Source: Flavobacterium enshiense DK69
GTDB lineage: Bacteria; Bacteroidota; Bacteroidia; Flavobacteriales; Flavobacteriaceae
Assembly: GCF_000498495.1 (NCBI RefSeq)
Contig: NZ_AVCS01000028.1
Location: forward strand, 186,001-250,000
DNA: 64,000 bases
Direction of reading: 5' to 3'
Under the pieces are notes generated by a model. It did no database searches. It was given only the letters and a program-made list of their open reading frames with translations, and had not been told where the DNA came from. This document shows, one piece after another, positions 25,914-34,883 of this stretch (its first letter is position 1; each line of letters starts with the position of its first letter). A program made the position numbers and the translations under genes.

Positions 25914-26882
25914 ATGCTTAAAGTAGGCGTTTTAGGTGCAGGTCACCTTGGAAAAATACATTTACGATTACTCAATCAATCAGAAAAATATGAATTAGTA
26001 GGCTTTTACGATGAAAATCAGGAATATGCCGAAAAAATTGCCGCCGAATTTGGTTATAAACGATTCGACACCATTGCAAAATTAATCCACGCTGTAGACG
26101 TTGTTGATATTGTAACACCTACCCTTTCCCACTATAAATGCGCAAAAGTTGCCATCAAATCAGGAAAACACGTTTTTATTGAAAAACCAATTTCGACTAC
26201 TGTAGAAGAAGCAGAAGAAATTATCGCTTTAGCCAAAGAATACAACATTAAAGGTCAGGTTGGCCATGTGGAACGCTTCAATCCTGCCTTTAAAGCGGTG
26301 AAAGACAAAATTGAAAATCCAATGTTTATCGAAACACACCGATTGGCAGAATTTAATCCGAGAGGAACAGATGTTCCGGTAGTTTTAGATTTAATGATAC
26401 ACGACATTGATGCGATTTTGAGTGTTGTACAATCAAAAGTAAAAAGCGTAAATGCAAGTGGTGTAGCGGTAATCAGTGATTCTCCAGACATTTCCAATGC
26501 CCGTCTTGAATTCGAAAACGGTTGTGTGGCCAATATAACTTCAAGCCGAATTTCAATGAAGAACATGCGTAAATCGCGATTCTTCCAAAAAGATGCTTAT
26601 ATCTCTGTGGATTATCTTGATAAAGTTTGTGAAGTCGTTAAGATGAAAGACGCTCCTGAAGTTCCGGGAGATTTCGACATGATTTTACAGAATGCCGAAG
26701 GCATTAAAAAGCAAATCTATTACGATAATCCGTCAGTGGAACAAAATAATGCCATCTTAGACGAACTGGAAACTTTCGCAGATGCCATCTATAACAATAC
26801 AACACCTGTTGTAACGTTGGAGCAGGCAACCGAAGCATTACGAGTAGCATATCAGATTATCGACTGCATGGAAAAAAATTAA
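25914..26882 (+). CDS. Gfo/Idh/MocA family oxidoreductase
   Basis: 322 residues. The N-terminal Rossmann domain starts GVLGAGHLGKIHLRLL. HVFIEKPISTTVEEAEEII carries the EKP dinucleotide-binding motif, and GQVGHVERFNPAF is typical of this family. The second half is the alpha/beta substrate domain with the catalytic-region HDIDAIL. It probably oxidises or reduces a sugar-like or cyclic metabolite; substrate unknown. It is followed by hbd after 31 bp. Confidence 0.85.
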   Translation: MLKVGVLGAGHLGKIHLRLLNQSEKYELVGFYDENQEYAEKIAAEFGYKRFDTIAKLIHAVDVVDIVTPTLSHYKCAKVAIKSGKHVFIEKPISTTVEEAEEIIALAKEYNIKGQVGHVERFNPAFKAVKDKIENPMFIETHRLAEFNPRGTDVPVVLDLMIHDIDAILSVVQSKVKSVNASGVAVISDSPDISNARLEFENGCVANITSSRISMKNMRKSRFFQKDAYISVDYLDKVCEVVKMKDAPEVPGDFDMILQNAEGIKKQIYYDNPSVEQNNAILDELETFADAIYNNTTPVVTLEQATEALRVAYQIIDCMEKN

Positions 26883-26913
26883 TCTTTAAATTTTTAAATC
26901 TTTAAATACAAAA

Positions 26914-27801
26914 ATGAAAAACATAGCTGTAATCGGATCAGGAACCATGGGTAACGGAATTGCACATACTTTTGCGCAATCAGGTTTCACCGTAAAATTG
27001 ATTGATATTTCAGAAAAAGCCTTGGAAAAAGGAATGGCAACAATCGCTGCTAACCTTGACAGAATGGTTGCAAAAGGCTCTATTACAGAAGAAGACAAAC
27101 ATAAAACAATCGGAAACATCATTACTTATACAGACGTTAAAGATGGTGTTGTAGGTTGTGATTTAGTAGTGGAAGCAGCTACAGAAAATGTTACATTAAA
27201 ATTAAACATCTTCAAACAATTAAGTGAAGTTTGTGATCATAACGTAATTTTAGCTACCAATACATCCTCAATTTCAATCACTCAAATTGCAGCTCAGGTA
27301 GTTCATCCTGAAAGAGTTATCGGAATGCATTTTATGAATCCGGTGCCTATCATGAAATTAGTGGAAATCATCCGTGGCTACAACACTACCGATGAAGTTA
27401 CTAAAATCATCATGGATTTATCAGTTAAATTAGGAAAAACTCCAACGGAAGTAAATGATTATCCTGGTTTCGTAGCTAACAGAATCCTTATGCCGATGAT
27501 CAACGAATCTATCGAAACATTATACAATGGCGTAGCAGGTGTTCAGGAAATCGACACGGTTATGAAATTAGGTATGGCGCATCCAATGGGACCATTACAA
27601 TTGGCTGATTTTATAGGTCTTGACGTATGTTTATCCATCTTAAACGTAATGTACGACGGTTTCAAAAACCCTAAATATGCACCATGTCCATTATTGGTAA
27701 ACATGGTTATGGCAGGTAAATTAGGAGTTAAATCAGGTGAAGGCTTCTATGATTACTCTGAAAGCAAAAAAGCGGAAAAAGTTTCTAAACAATTCGTATA
27801 A
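26914..27801 (+). CDS. hbd: 3-hydroxybutyryl-CoA dehydrogenase
   Basis: NAD(P)-dependent oxidation of (S)-3-hydroxyacyl-CoA. 295 residues: Rossmann motif VIGSGTMGNGIAHTFAQSGF, catalytic block RVIGMHFMNPVPIMKLVEII, and C-terminal AHPMGPLQLADFIGLD. It is the short monofunctional form rather than the FadB fusion. It probably works in fatty-acid or amino-acid degradation. Tandem on the same strand with its neighbours. Confidence 0.95.
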   Translation: MKNIAVIGSGTMGNGIAHTFAQSGFTVKLIDISEKALEKGMATIAANLDRMVAKGSITEEDKHKTIGNIITYTDVKDGVVGCDLVVEAATENVTLKLNIFKQLSEVCDHNVILATNTSSISITQIAAQVVHPERVIGMHFMNPVPIMKLVEIIRGYNTTDEVTKIIMDLSVKLGKTPTEVNDYPGFVANRILMPMINESIETLYNGVAGVQEIDTVMKLGMAHPMGPLQLADFIGLDVCLSILNVMYDGFKNPKYAPCPLLVNMVMAGKLGVKSGEGFYDYSESKKAEKVSKQFV

Positions 27802-27816
27802 AAGTAAAAAGGGAAA

Positions 27817-27855
27817 AGAGAAAAGGGAGAAGCCAACCGCTTATCCCTTTTCTCT
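27817..27855 (+). repeat. Intercistronic hairpin between hbd and the DUF1015 gene
   Basis: A perfect 12-bp inverted repeat (AGAGAAAAGGGA 27817-27828 with TCCCTTTTCTCT 27844-27855, 15-nt loop) sits in low-complexity A/G-rich then C/T-rich DNA. It has no T-run, so it is more likely a stability or processing element, or a repeat scar, than a terminator. Confidence 0.45.
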
Positions 27856-27875
27856 AATCACTTATCCCTCAATAA

Positions 27876-29096
27876 ATGGCCAAAATAATTCCTTTCAAAG
27901 CAGTTCGTCCTACACCTGATAAAGTCAGCCTTGTAACTTCACGTTCCTATGACGATTACGGAGCAGCCGAACTGGCATCCCATCTTGAGTTCAACCCTTT
28001 TTCTTTCTTACATATTCTTAATCCTGCTTATGTAAACCAACAAAAGTTAGGTTGGGAAAAGCGGTTTAAATTGGTAGAACACAAATATCAGGATTTTAAG
28101 AATGAGGGAATTTTGATTCAGGAAGAAAGCCCTGCCTTCTATCTGTATGAAATTCATTCAAACAGACATACATTTACGGGTATTTTAGCCGGAACTTCCG
28201 TTGAAGATTATCAAAAAAACATTATCAAAAAACACGAAGACACACTACAATACCGTGTGGATTTGTTTAAGGATTATTTGCACGAGACAGGCTTTAATAC
28301 TGAGCCGGTCTTAATAACATACAAAGACAACCCGGCTCTTTCGGATTGGATTGTAAACAAGAAAAAATCACGGCCCGTTTATGAGTTTTCGACCACTAAC
28401 AAAGAGAAACATATTCTTTGGTCGGTTTCAGACTCAGAAGAAATAAATTGGCTGGAAAAACAATTTTCGGAAATCGGCACGTTGTATATAGCTGATGGTC
28501 ACCATCGTTCGGCTTCTTCCGAATTATTGTATGAAGAAAACAAAGCTTCCGGAAATGTAAATCTGAATTATTTCATGAGTTTCCTGATTCCTGATTCTAA
28601 CGTTAAGATTTACGAATACAATCGTGTGATAAACGATCTAAACGGCCATTCGAAAGACGATTTCATCAAAAAAATTGCCAAAAACTTCGTCATAAAAACT
28701 AAAAAGCAAGAGTTGTGGAAGCCCAGACATAAGTTTGAGTTCGGAATGTACCTTGATGGCGAATTTTATGCTTTACGATTGAAAGAAGAGCAATTTTCAT
28801 TTAAAAATGTGCTGGAGCGTTTAGATGCACAAATTTTATACGATACAATATTACATCCCATTTTAGGCCTGGGAGATTTACGCACCGATGAACGCATCGC
28901 CTATGTACCAGGAACAAAATCAATCACTTCAATAAAAGACATGGTGGATGGCGGAGAATTCAAAGTAGGTTTCATGCTCTACCCTATCAACATTGAGGAA
29001 ATTAAAGCCATAGCCGATTTAAACATGATCATGCCTCCCAAAAGCACTTATATTGAACCTAAATTCAGAAGTGGTTTGGTGGTGTATGAGTTATGA
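27876..29096 (+). CDS. DUF1015 family protein
   Basis: 406 residues beginning AKIIPFKAVRPTPDKV, the usual start of DUF1015 proteins. The family's ADGHHRSASS block (about 207-216) and a late GLGDLRTDERIAYVPG block are present. No signal peptide or membrane segment, so it is cytoplasmic. The biochemical role is not established to my knowledge. It follows hbd on the same strand. Confidence 0.85.
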   Translation: MAKIIPFKAVRPTPDKVSLVTSRSYDDYGAAELASHLEFNPFSFLHILNPAYVNQQKLGWEKRFKLVEHKYQDFKNEGILIQEESPAFYLYEIHSNRHTFTGILAGTSVEDYQKNIIKKHEDTLQYRVDLFKDYLHETGFNTEPVLITYKDNPALSDWIVNKKKSRPVYEFSTTNKEKHILWSVSDSEEINWLEKQFSEIGTLYIADGHHRSASSELLYEENKASGNVNLNYFMSFLIPDSNVKIYEYNRVINDLNGHSKDDFIKKIAKNFVIKTKKQELWKPRHKFEFGMYLDGEFYALRLKEEQFSFKNVLERLDAQILYDTILHPILGLGDLRTDERIAYVPGTKSITSIKDMVDGGEFKVGFMLYPINIEEIKAIADLNMIMPPKSTYIEPKFRSGLVVYEL

Positions 29097-29152
29097 TGTA
29101 TGAATTCAGAAGTTTGAAATAATAGTAGATGGATTTTAAACAGATTCTTTAC

Positions 29153-29160
29153 TAATTTTG
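29153..29160 (+). promoter_or_regulatory. Candidate -7 box for yggS
   Basis: TAATTTTG matches TAnnTTTG 69 bp before the ATG at 29230. No well-placed TTG is visible. Confidence 0.3.
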
Positions 29161-29229
29161 TAAGAGGATCTATTAGTCTTAATTTATTATTCAAGCAAAG
29201 TTTTAATCATGTTTTTTAAACAATAAACT

Positions 29230-29892
29230 ATGTCAATCCAATCCAATCTTCAGCATATAAAATCCACATTGCCATCAGATGTAACATTGGTAGCAGTTTC
29301 CAAAACCAAACCGGTTAGTGATTTGACGGAAGCCTACGAAGCCGGTCAGCGTATTTTCGGTGAAAACAAAGTTCAGGAAATGACCGAAAAATGGCAGCAA
29401 ATGCCAAAAGATATTCAATGGCACATGATTGGCCATGTTCAGACGAACAAGGTTAAATATATGGTTCCTTTTGTAAAACTGATTCATGGTGTTGACAGTT
29501 TTAAACTGCTTAAAGAGATTGACAGACAAGGCAAGAGATACAGAAAAACAATCAATTGTCTGCTGCAGGTTTATATTGCGGAAGAAGAAACCAAATTCGG
29601 CTTAAATGAAACTGAAATTGATGAAATACTGAATTCTGAAGAGTTCAAAGATTTTCAAAACATAAGAATCGTTGGTTTGATGGGAATGGCAACTTTCACA
29701 GAGAATCAGGAACAAATTAAAAAAGAATTTCAGCATCTTAAGCAGATTTTCGACAAATACAAAGAATTTTCAGCTTTCAACTTTCAACTTTCAATCCTCT
29801 CTATGGGAATGTCAGGCGATTATGAACTCGCAATTGAATGTGGAAGTAATATGGTTCGGATTGGAAGTAGTATATTTGGAGAGCGAAATTAA
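29230..29892 (+). CDS. yggS: PLP-binding homeostasis protein (YggS/PROSC family)
   Basis: 220-residue single-barrel PLP protein with no separate catalytic domain. The cofactor lysine is K25 in VAVSKTKPVS; GENKVQEMTEKW, HMIGHVQTNK and the C-terminal LSMGMSGDYELAIECGSNMV phosphate-binding block are all present. The family buffers pyridoxal phosphate and affects amino- and keto-acid balance. Confidence 0.95.
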   Translation: MSIQSNLQHIKSTLPSDVTLVAVSKTKPVSDLTEAYEAGQRIFGENKVQEMTEKWQQMPKDIQWHMIGHVQTNKVKYMVPFVKLIHGVDSFKLLKEIDRQGKRYRKTINCLLQVYIAEEETKFGLNETEIDEILNSEEFKDFQNIRIVGLMGMATFTENQEQIKKEFQHLKQIFDKYKEFSAFNFQLSILSMGMSGDYELAIECGSNMVRIGSSIFGERN

Positions 29893-29950
29893 TATTAAGG
29901 ATTACTTAGTCCTATAAATTGACAATCCTATAACTTAACTGTAAACTGAC

Positions 29951-31312
29951 TTGTACGCGATTTTAGACATAGAAACCACCGGAGGACAATACAACGAAGA
30001 AGGAATTACTGAAATTGCCATCTATCGCTTCGATGGTCATGAAATTGTGGACCAGTTTATCAGTTTGGTCAACCCTGAAATTCCCATTCAGCCTTTTGTA
30101 GTGAAGCTTACCGGAATAAACAATGCAATGCTGCGTTCGGCTCCAAAGTTTTACGAAGTAGCAAAACGTATTATTGAAATTACGGACGGTTGTACTATTG
30201 TGGCTCATAATGCGTCATTTGACTACCGAATCCTCCGTACGGAATTTCGACGTCTGGGTTATGATTTCAGCAAACCTACACTTTGTACCGTAGAGCTTTC
30301 CAAAAAATTGCTTCCCGGACATCATTCCTATAGTTTGGGCAAATTAGTCAGAGCCTTGGGAATTCCTATGGCCGACAGACATCGTGCAACCGGAGATGCC
30401 ATGGCAACGGTAAAACTTTTCAAAATGCTTTTATCTAAAGACTTAGAAAAAGAAATCGTGAAAAGTTATATCAAAACCGAAATAAAAGCGGGCATATCTC
30501 CCAAATTATTGGATATCATCGATGGAGTCCCTTCAAAAACAGGGATTTATTACATCCATCGCGAAGACGGTACCATCATTTACATAGGAAAAAGCAAGAA
30601 TATCAAAAAAAGGGTAAATCAGCACTTTACCAGTTCCGATCGTAAGGCAAAAAAACTGCAAAATGAGGTGTTTGCCGTTACTTTCGAAGAAACCGGCAGC
30701 GAATTGATCGCGCTTTTAAAAGAAAGTGAAGAGATCAAAGTAAACCGTCCTCCTTATAACAGATCGCAACGCAAAACCATTTTCCCGTTTGCGTTGTATG
30801 CAGAAAAAAACAAGAATGGTTATATTGCTTTACAAGTGCAAAAAGCAGATGGAAGAAAAAAAGAAATCACTTCTTTTTCAACTTTGATTGAAGGAAAATC
30901 ACTGTTGCATAAAATTACGGAAGAAAATAATCTCTGCCAGAAAATAAACGGTTTATATGATACCAAAAAAAGTTGTTTTCAGTATGATTTAAAACAATGC
31001 TATGGCGCTTGTATCGGGGAAGAAGCTCCCGAAGACTACAACAAACGCGTTACTCATTTCATTGAGAACAATCAGTTGCAAAACCAAAGCATGGTAATTG
31101 TCGATCAAGGGCGAAACGTAAATGAACGAAGCGCCGTACTGATTGAAAACGGAATCTACAAAGGCTATTGTTTTTATGATTTGAATTATCAGATTAACAA
31201 TATCGATATCCTGAAAAACATCATTATCCCGATGGAAAACAACAGGGATTCCAGAAACATTATTCTGAATTACGTCCGAAAAAAGAAAGTTATTAAAATT
31301 GTCAGGTTTTAA
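29951..31312 (+). CDS. DnaQ-like exonuclease fused to a GIY-YIG (UvrC/Cho-like) nuclease domain
   Basis: 453 residues. An N-terminal DEDDh exonuclease has D6 and E8 in LDIETTG, NASFDYRIL, and HRATGDAMA. A GIY-YIG domain follows from about 195 (TGIYYIHREDGTIIYIGKSK, then R in KNIKKRVNQH). The C-terminal part is unassigned. The start must be TTG at 29951, because TAA occurs in frame three codons upstream and no ATG exists before the catalytic Asp. It likely acts in DNA repair as a Cho-like incision enzyme with 3'-5' exonuclease activity; that combined role is inference. Confidence 0.88.
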   Translation: MYAILDIETTGGQYNEEGITEIAIYRFDGHEIVDQFISLVNPEIPIQPFVVKLTGINNAMLRSAPKFYEVAKRIIEITDGCTIVAHNASFDYRILRTEFRRLGYDFSKPTLCTVELSKKLLPGHHSYSLGKLVRALGIPMADRHRATGDAMATVKLFKMLLSKDLEKEIVKSYIKTEIKAGISPKLLDIIDGVPSKTGIYYIHREDGTIIYIGKSKNIKKRVNQHFTSSDRKAKKLQNEVFAVTFEETGSELIALLKESEEIKVNRPPYNRSQRKTIFPFALYAEKNKNGYIALQVQKADGRKKEITSFSTLIEGKSLLHKITEENNLCQKINGLYDTKKSCFQYDLKQCYGACIGEEAPEDYNKRVTHFIENNQLQNQSMVIVDQGRNVNERSAVLIENGIYKGYCFYDLNYQINNIDILKNIIIPMENNRDSRNIILNYVRKKKVIKIVRF

Positions 31313-31342
31313 TTAACTTTAAAGTATCTTTTTTTACGTACC

Positions 31343-32182
31343 ATGAAAAAAATTAAATCTGAATATGAACTTCTTCGGCAGAGAATTTACATCATAGTTT
31401 ACGGTTCAAATACTGTTGCCGGTCGTCTTTTCGATATAGTTTTACTAGGCGTTATTCTTCTGAGTGTCTTATTGGTTATGCTGGAATCCGTGGAACATCT
31501 GGATCAAAAATACCATTCCACTATAATTGTATTGGAATGGATCATAACAGTTTGTTTCACTTTAGAATACGTGCTTCGGATTCTTTGCAACAAAAAACCA
31601 TTTACTTTTATTTTCAGCTTCTACGGTATTGTCGATTTCATTTCGATTCTGCCGATGTATCTATCCTTTTTCATTCCGGGCTCCCGAATACTTTCCGTGA
31701 TTAGGGCGTTGCGTTTGCTTCGTTTGTTTGGTATATTGAATTTAGTCCACATCACAGGTCAGGAATCACAGTTAAAACTAGCCATAAAAGCCAGCCGATC
31801 GAAAATCATCGTGTTTATTTACTTCGTCTTAATTGTTTCCATATTATTGGGTGCCATAATGTATGTTGTTGAAGGAAAAGAAAGTGGTTTTACCAGTATC
31901 CCTACCAGCATTTATTGGTGCATCGTTACCCTGACAACCGTTGGATACGGAGATATTGCACCGGTTACTATACCTGGACAAATTATAGCTTCCTGTATTA
32001 TGATCTTAGGTTACGGAATTATTGCCGTACCAACAGGAATCGTTACAGCCGAATTTACAGCTGCGAAAAGAAATCAGAAATCGATCCAAATCGCCAAAAA
32101 ATGCCCGTCCTGTTCTACAATAGTCACTGTTGAAGACGCGAAATATTGTTATCATTGCGGCGAAAAATTAGACAATGAATAA
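31343..32182 (+). CDS. Voltage-gated-type potassium channel with C-terminal zinc ribbon
   Basis: 279 residues with six transmembrane helices. S4 carries spaced arginines (SRILSVIRALRLLRLFG, about 114-130), the pore has the K+ filter TVGYGD (199-204), and S6 follows. The cytoplasmic tail ends in a zinc ribbon with C254, C257, C269 and C272 (CPSC and CYHCGEKL). Inner-membrane K+ channel. The stop overlaps miaA by 8 bp. Confidence 0.92.
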   Translation: MKKIKSEYELLRQRIYIIVYGSNTVAGRLFDIVLLGVILLSVLLVMLESVEHLDQKYHSTIIVLEWIITVCFTLEYVLRILCNKKPFTFIFSFYGIVDFISILPMYLSFFIPGSRILSVIRALRLLRLFGILNLVHITGQESQLKLAIKASRSKIIVFIYFVLIVSILLGAIMYVVEGKESGFTSIPTSIYWCIVTLTTVGYGDIAPVTIPGQIIASCIMILGYGIIAVPTGIVTAEFTAAKRNQKSIQIAKKCPSCSTIVTVEDAKYCYHCGEKLDNE

Positions 32183-33110
32183 TTACCTTATTACCATTAT
32201 TGGTCCGACAGCCATTGGAAAAACAGCTTTAAGCATTAAATTGGCACAGCATTTTGGCTGCGACATAATTTCTTGTGACAGCCGACAATTTTTCAAGGAA
32301 ATGACTATTGGAACCGCTGTTCCTCATCCGGAAGAACTGGCAGCGGCGAAACATCATTTCATTCAGAACAAATCTGTTTTTGAAGCGTATTCCGTCGGTG
32401 ATTTTGAAACGGATGCCATAGCTAAACTGGAAGAACTTTTCAAGAAAAACAACGTTCAAATCATGGTAGGCGGATCAGGATTGTATGTTGATGCTGTACT
32501 GAAAGGTTTTGATGATTTTCCCGATATTGATGCTTCTGTGCGCGAGGAAATCAATGCCAAATATGATGCATTGGGAATTAATTATCTTCAGGATTCCTTA
32601 AAAGAGCTGGACACTGATTATTATAACAAGATACTTTCCGAGAATCCCCAAACCCTTCAAAATCCTCAACGAATGAAACGTTTTGTGGAAGTTTGTTTGG
32701 GCAGCGGCAAGCCCTATTCATCTTTTATCGGTCAGAAAAAAAACAACCGAAACTTCACTCCGATTGTAATTGGTTTGGAAGCCGAAAGGGAAAAAATGTA
32801 CGAACGTATTAACCTTCGTGTTGATTTAATGATGCAGGAAGGATTATTGGAAGAAGCAAAAGCTTTGTATCCAAACAAACATTTAAATGCGCTGCAAACT
32901 GTGGGTTACCGCGAATTGTTTGATTATTTCGACGGAAGAGCAACCTTGGATTTTGCCATTGAAGAAATCAAGAAAAATACACGCCGATTTGCCAAACGCC
33001 AGATTACCTGGTTTAAACGTTCGGAAAATGCAATGTGGTTTGATTATCAAACTGATGTTTCGGAAATCATTAACTTTGTTGAGGAAAAAGGGACAAGATA
33101 TAAGGCATAA
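32175..33110 (+). CDS. miaA: tRNA dimethylallyltransferase
   Basis: Adds the isopentenyl group to A37 of tRNAs reading codons that begin with U. 311 residues; P-loop IIGPTAIGKTALS (GPTAIGKT 10-17), DSRQFFKEMTIGTA, GGSGLYVDAVLKG and QTVGYRELF are all family-typical. Translationally coupled to the channel gene by an 8-bp overlap. Confidence 0.97.
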   Translation: MNNYLITIIGPTAIGKTALSIKLAQHFGCDIISCDSRQFFKEMTIGTAVPHPEELAAAKHHFIQNKSVFEAYSVGDFETDAIAKLEELFKKNNVQIMVGGSGLYVDAVLKGFDDFPDIDASVREEINAKYDALGINYLQDSLKELDTDYYNKILSENPQTLQNPQRMKRFVEVCLGSGKPYSSFIGQKKNNRNFTPIVIGLEAEREKMYERINLRVDLMMQEGLLEEAKALYPNKHLNALQTVGYRELFDYFDGRATLDFAIEEIKKNTRRFAKRQITWFKRSENAMWFDYQTDVSEIINFVEEKGTRYKA

Positions 33111-33128
33111 GGACTAAATATAAATTTC

Positions 33129-33178
33129 TTTTCACTTTTCACTTTTCACTTTTCACTCACAACTAATAACTAATAACT
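33129..33178 (+). repeat. Two adjacent 7-bp tandem repeats before the thioesterase gene
   Basis: TTTTCAC occurs four times in a row (33129-33156), and AACTAAT follows as two full units plus four bases (33161-33178). The second run ends 8 bp before the thioesterase ATG. The arrays sit in the short miaA-thioesterase gap, where unit-number changes would move or alter the translation initiation region. Confidence 0.7.
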
Positions 33179-33186
33179 CCAAAAAA

Positions 33187-33921
33187 ATGCCAGTATCACC
33201 AAATTTCACTTCTGTATATACACACGAATGGGACATTAATTTTACCCTTTGCGCGTCAAATGCTTATTTGAAATATGTTGATTTGTGCAATTTGCTTCAA
33301 TTGACCGCTGCGGAACATTCCATTTTAGGAGGGCTGAGTTTTAACGACATGCAACAACACCATCAGGCTTGGGTATTGAGCAGGATTCGTATTGAAATTG
33401 AAGCTTTACCGAAGTGGCAGGATAATGTGAGCATTAAAACGTGGATTGAAAACCTGGAAGGTTCCCGTTCGATTCGTAATATAGAAATGTACCTTAACGG
33501 AAAGAAAATAGCCGGAGCCACTACGTATTGGGCAGTTTTCAATACCCAACACCGAAAAGCGGAACCTTTGGCCTTACCGCACGAACACTTTGAAAAATAC
33601 CCGGATCACAAAGCAACCAGCCAAAGTTTTTCACGAATAAATGTTTTACAGGATACAGAGAAAATTACGGAACGAACTGTAGTTTTATCGGACTTGGACA
33701 TTGTAAACCATGTGAACAACACTAAGTACTTGGAATGGTGCCTGGATACGATGAATCCGAAAACGATTCTTAAGCAGGAAATCAAAAGTCTGGAAATGAA
33801 CTTCCTGAGAGAATTAAACCTTAAAGACCACGTTGAAATTCACGCGGATGGAAGCCGAAATTTTTTCACGGTTACCAAAGATGACAAAGTTTGCTTTGCA
33901 CTGGTTTTGGAAAAGAAATAA
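33187..33921 (+). CDS. Acyl-ACP thioesterase
   Basis: 244-residue double-hotdog thioesterase of the FatA/FatB-like bacterial family. The first hotdog has WVLSRIRIEIEALPKWQD; the second carries the catalytic block DLDIVNHVNNTKYLEWCLD with the conserved Asn and His. It releases free fatty acids from acyl carrier protein, so it influences lipid chain output. Same strand as miaA, 76 bp downstream. Confidence 0.9.
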   Translation: MPVSPNFTSVYTHEWDINFTLCASNAYLKYVDLCNLLQLTAAEHSILGGLSFNDMQQHHQAWVLSRIRIEIEALPKWQDNVSIKTWIENLEGSRSIRNIEMYLNGKKIAGATTYWAVFNTQHRKAEPLALPHEHFEKYPDHKATSQSFSRINVLQDTEKITERTVVLSDLDIVNHVNNTKYLEWCLDTMNPKTILKQEIKSLEMNFLRELNLKDHVEIHADGSRNFFTVTKDDKVCFALVLEKK

Positions 33922-33949
33922 AGTTGTAATCAGTACTACTTCTGTTGAT

Positions 33950-34104
33950 TGCCCCTAACCCGGATTAAAGCGAAAAGTACTTTGAGCAAAAAAAATTAGA
34001 AGTTCCTGAATAAAAAAAGCGACCAAAGGGAGCTCTTTATTGTGCTTTGGAACTACTTTTTTTTTAATCAAAATCTTGAAGCGGAAAGCCGGAACAGTTC
34101 CAAA
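33950..34104. repeat. Diverged intergenic palindromic element
   Basis: The gap between the thioesterase and the response regulator contains TTGCCCCTAACCCGGATTAA, two similar GATTAAAGCGAAAAG / CTTGAAGCGGAAAGCC stretches, and a 9-bp dyad TTTGGAACT (34046-34054) with AGTTCCAAA (34096-34104). The GCCCC and AAGCGGAAAGCC parts resemble the flavobacterial element at 3911-3997, but the relation is loose. A spurious 61-codon frame runs through it on the minus strand. Confidence 0.4.
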
Positions 34105-34107
34105 TAA

Positions 34108-34133
34108 AAAAAGCCCTGATTTCTCAGAGCTTC
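34108..34133 (-). terminator. Terminator of the two-component operon
   Basis: AAGCCCTGA (34111-34119) pairs with TCAGAGCTT (34124-34132), one mismatch. On the minus strand it is followed by a run of T residues, about 29 bp after the response-regulator stop. Confidence 0.6.
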
Positions 34134-34160
34134 TTTCCAATAATATAATTAATCTATGAA

Positions 34161-34877
34161 TTATTCGGCTGCTTTTCCTTTGACTACCAAACGGAAACCT
34201 TCACCGTGAATATTTAAGATTTCGACTTCATCGTCCTGTTTCAGGTATTTACGCAATTTGGCAATATAAACATCCATGCTTCTGGAAGTGAAGTAGTTAT
34301 CATCTCTCCAGATTTTTGTTAACGCTAATTCACGCGGCATTAAATCGTTTTCATGCAATGCCAACATTTTCAGTAATTCATTTTCCTTAGGCGACAATTT
34401 GATTGGTTCGTCACCCGGGAAAGTTAAGAAACGTAGTTTTGAATTCAGGTGGAATTTACCTATTTCGAATTCAAAACGTGTATTGTCAGTTTTGGTTTCA
34501 GAAGCTTTACGCATGATAATTGCTTTGATTTTCATCAATAATACTTCCGAATCAAATGGTTTGTTCAAATAGTCATCGGCTCCAACTTTATACCCTTTCA
34601 ATACATCCTCTTTCATCGATTTGGCCGTAAGGAAAATAATAGGCACTTCTTTGTTTTTCTCACGTATCTCACGAGCTAAAGTATAACCATCCTTATAAGG
34701 CATCATCACGTCAAGAATACACAAATCATAGTTGTCTTTCTTGAACTTTTCGAAACCTTCCATTCCGTTTTTGGCCAGAGTAACATCGAAATCATTTATT
34801 ATCAAATAATCTTTCAATACTGCTCCGAAATTTGGATCATCTTCTACTAAGAGAATTTTTTTGTTAGTTGTATCCAT
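34161..34877 (-). CDS. OmpR/PhoB-family response regulator (RprY-like)
   Basis: 238 residues: receiver domain with VEDDPN, phosphoacceptor D56 in LCILDVMMPYKDG and K in LNKPFD; then a winged-helix output domain (about 135-230) with LSPKENELLKML and DVYIAKLRKYL. It pairs with the sensor kinase ending 6 bp upstream. The pair matches the RprX/RprY-type systems of Bacteroidota in layout, though the signal is unknown. Acts as a DNA-binding transcription factor. Confidence 0.93.
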   Translation of the reverse strand: MDTTNKKILLVEDDPNFGAVLKDYLIINDFDVTLAKNGMEGFEKFKKDNYDLCILDVMMPYKDGYTLAREIREKNKEVPIIFLTAKSMKEDVLKGYKVGADDYLNKPFDSEVLLMKIKAIIMRKASETKTDNTRFEFEIGKFHLNSKLRFLTFPGDEPIKLSPKENELLKMLALHENDLMPRELALTKIWRDDNYFTSRSMDVYIAKLRKYLKQDDEVEILNIHGEGFRLVVKGKAAE

Positions 34878-34883
34878 ATTTTT

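Noticed and set aside
33955..34140. 61-residue minus-strand frame between the thioesterase and the response regulator
   Set aside because: It lies over a palindromic repeat and a terminator and has low-complexity sequence, so it is very unlikely to be coding.
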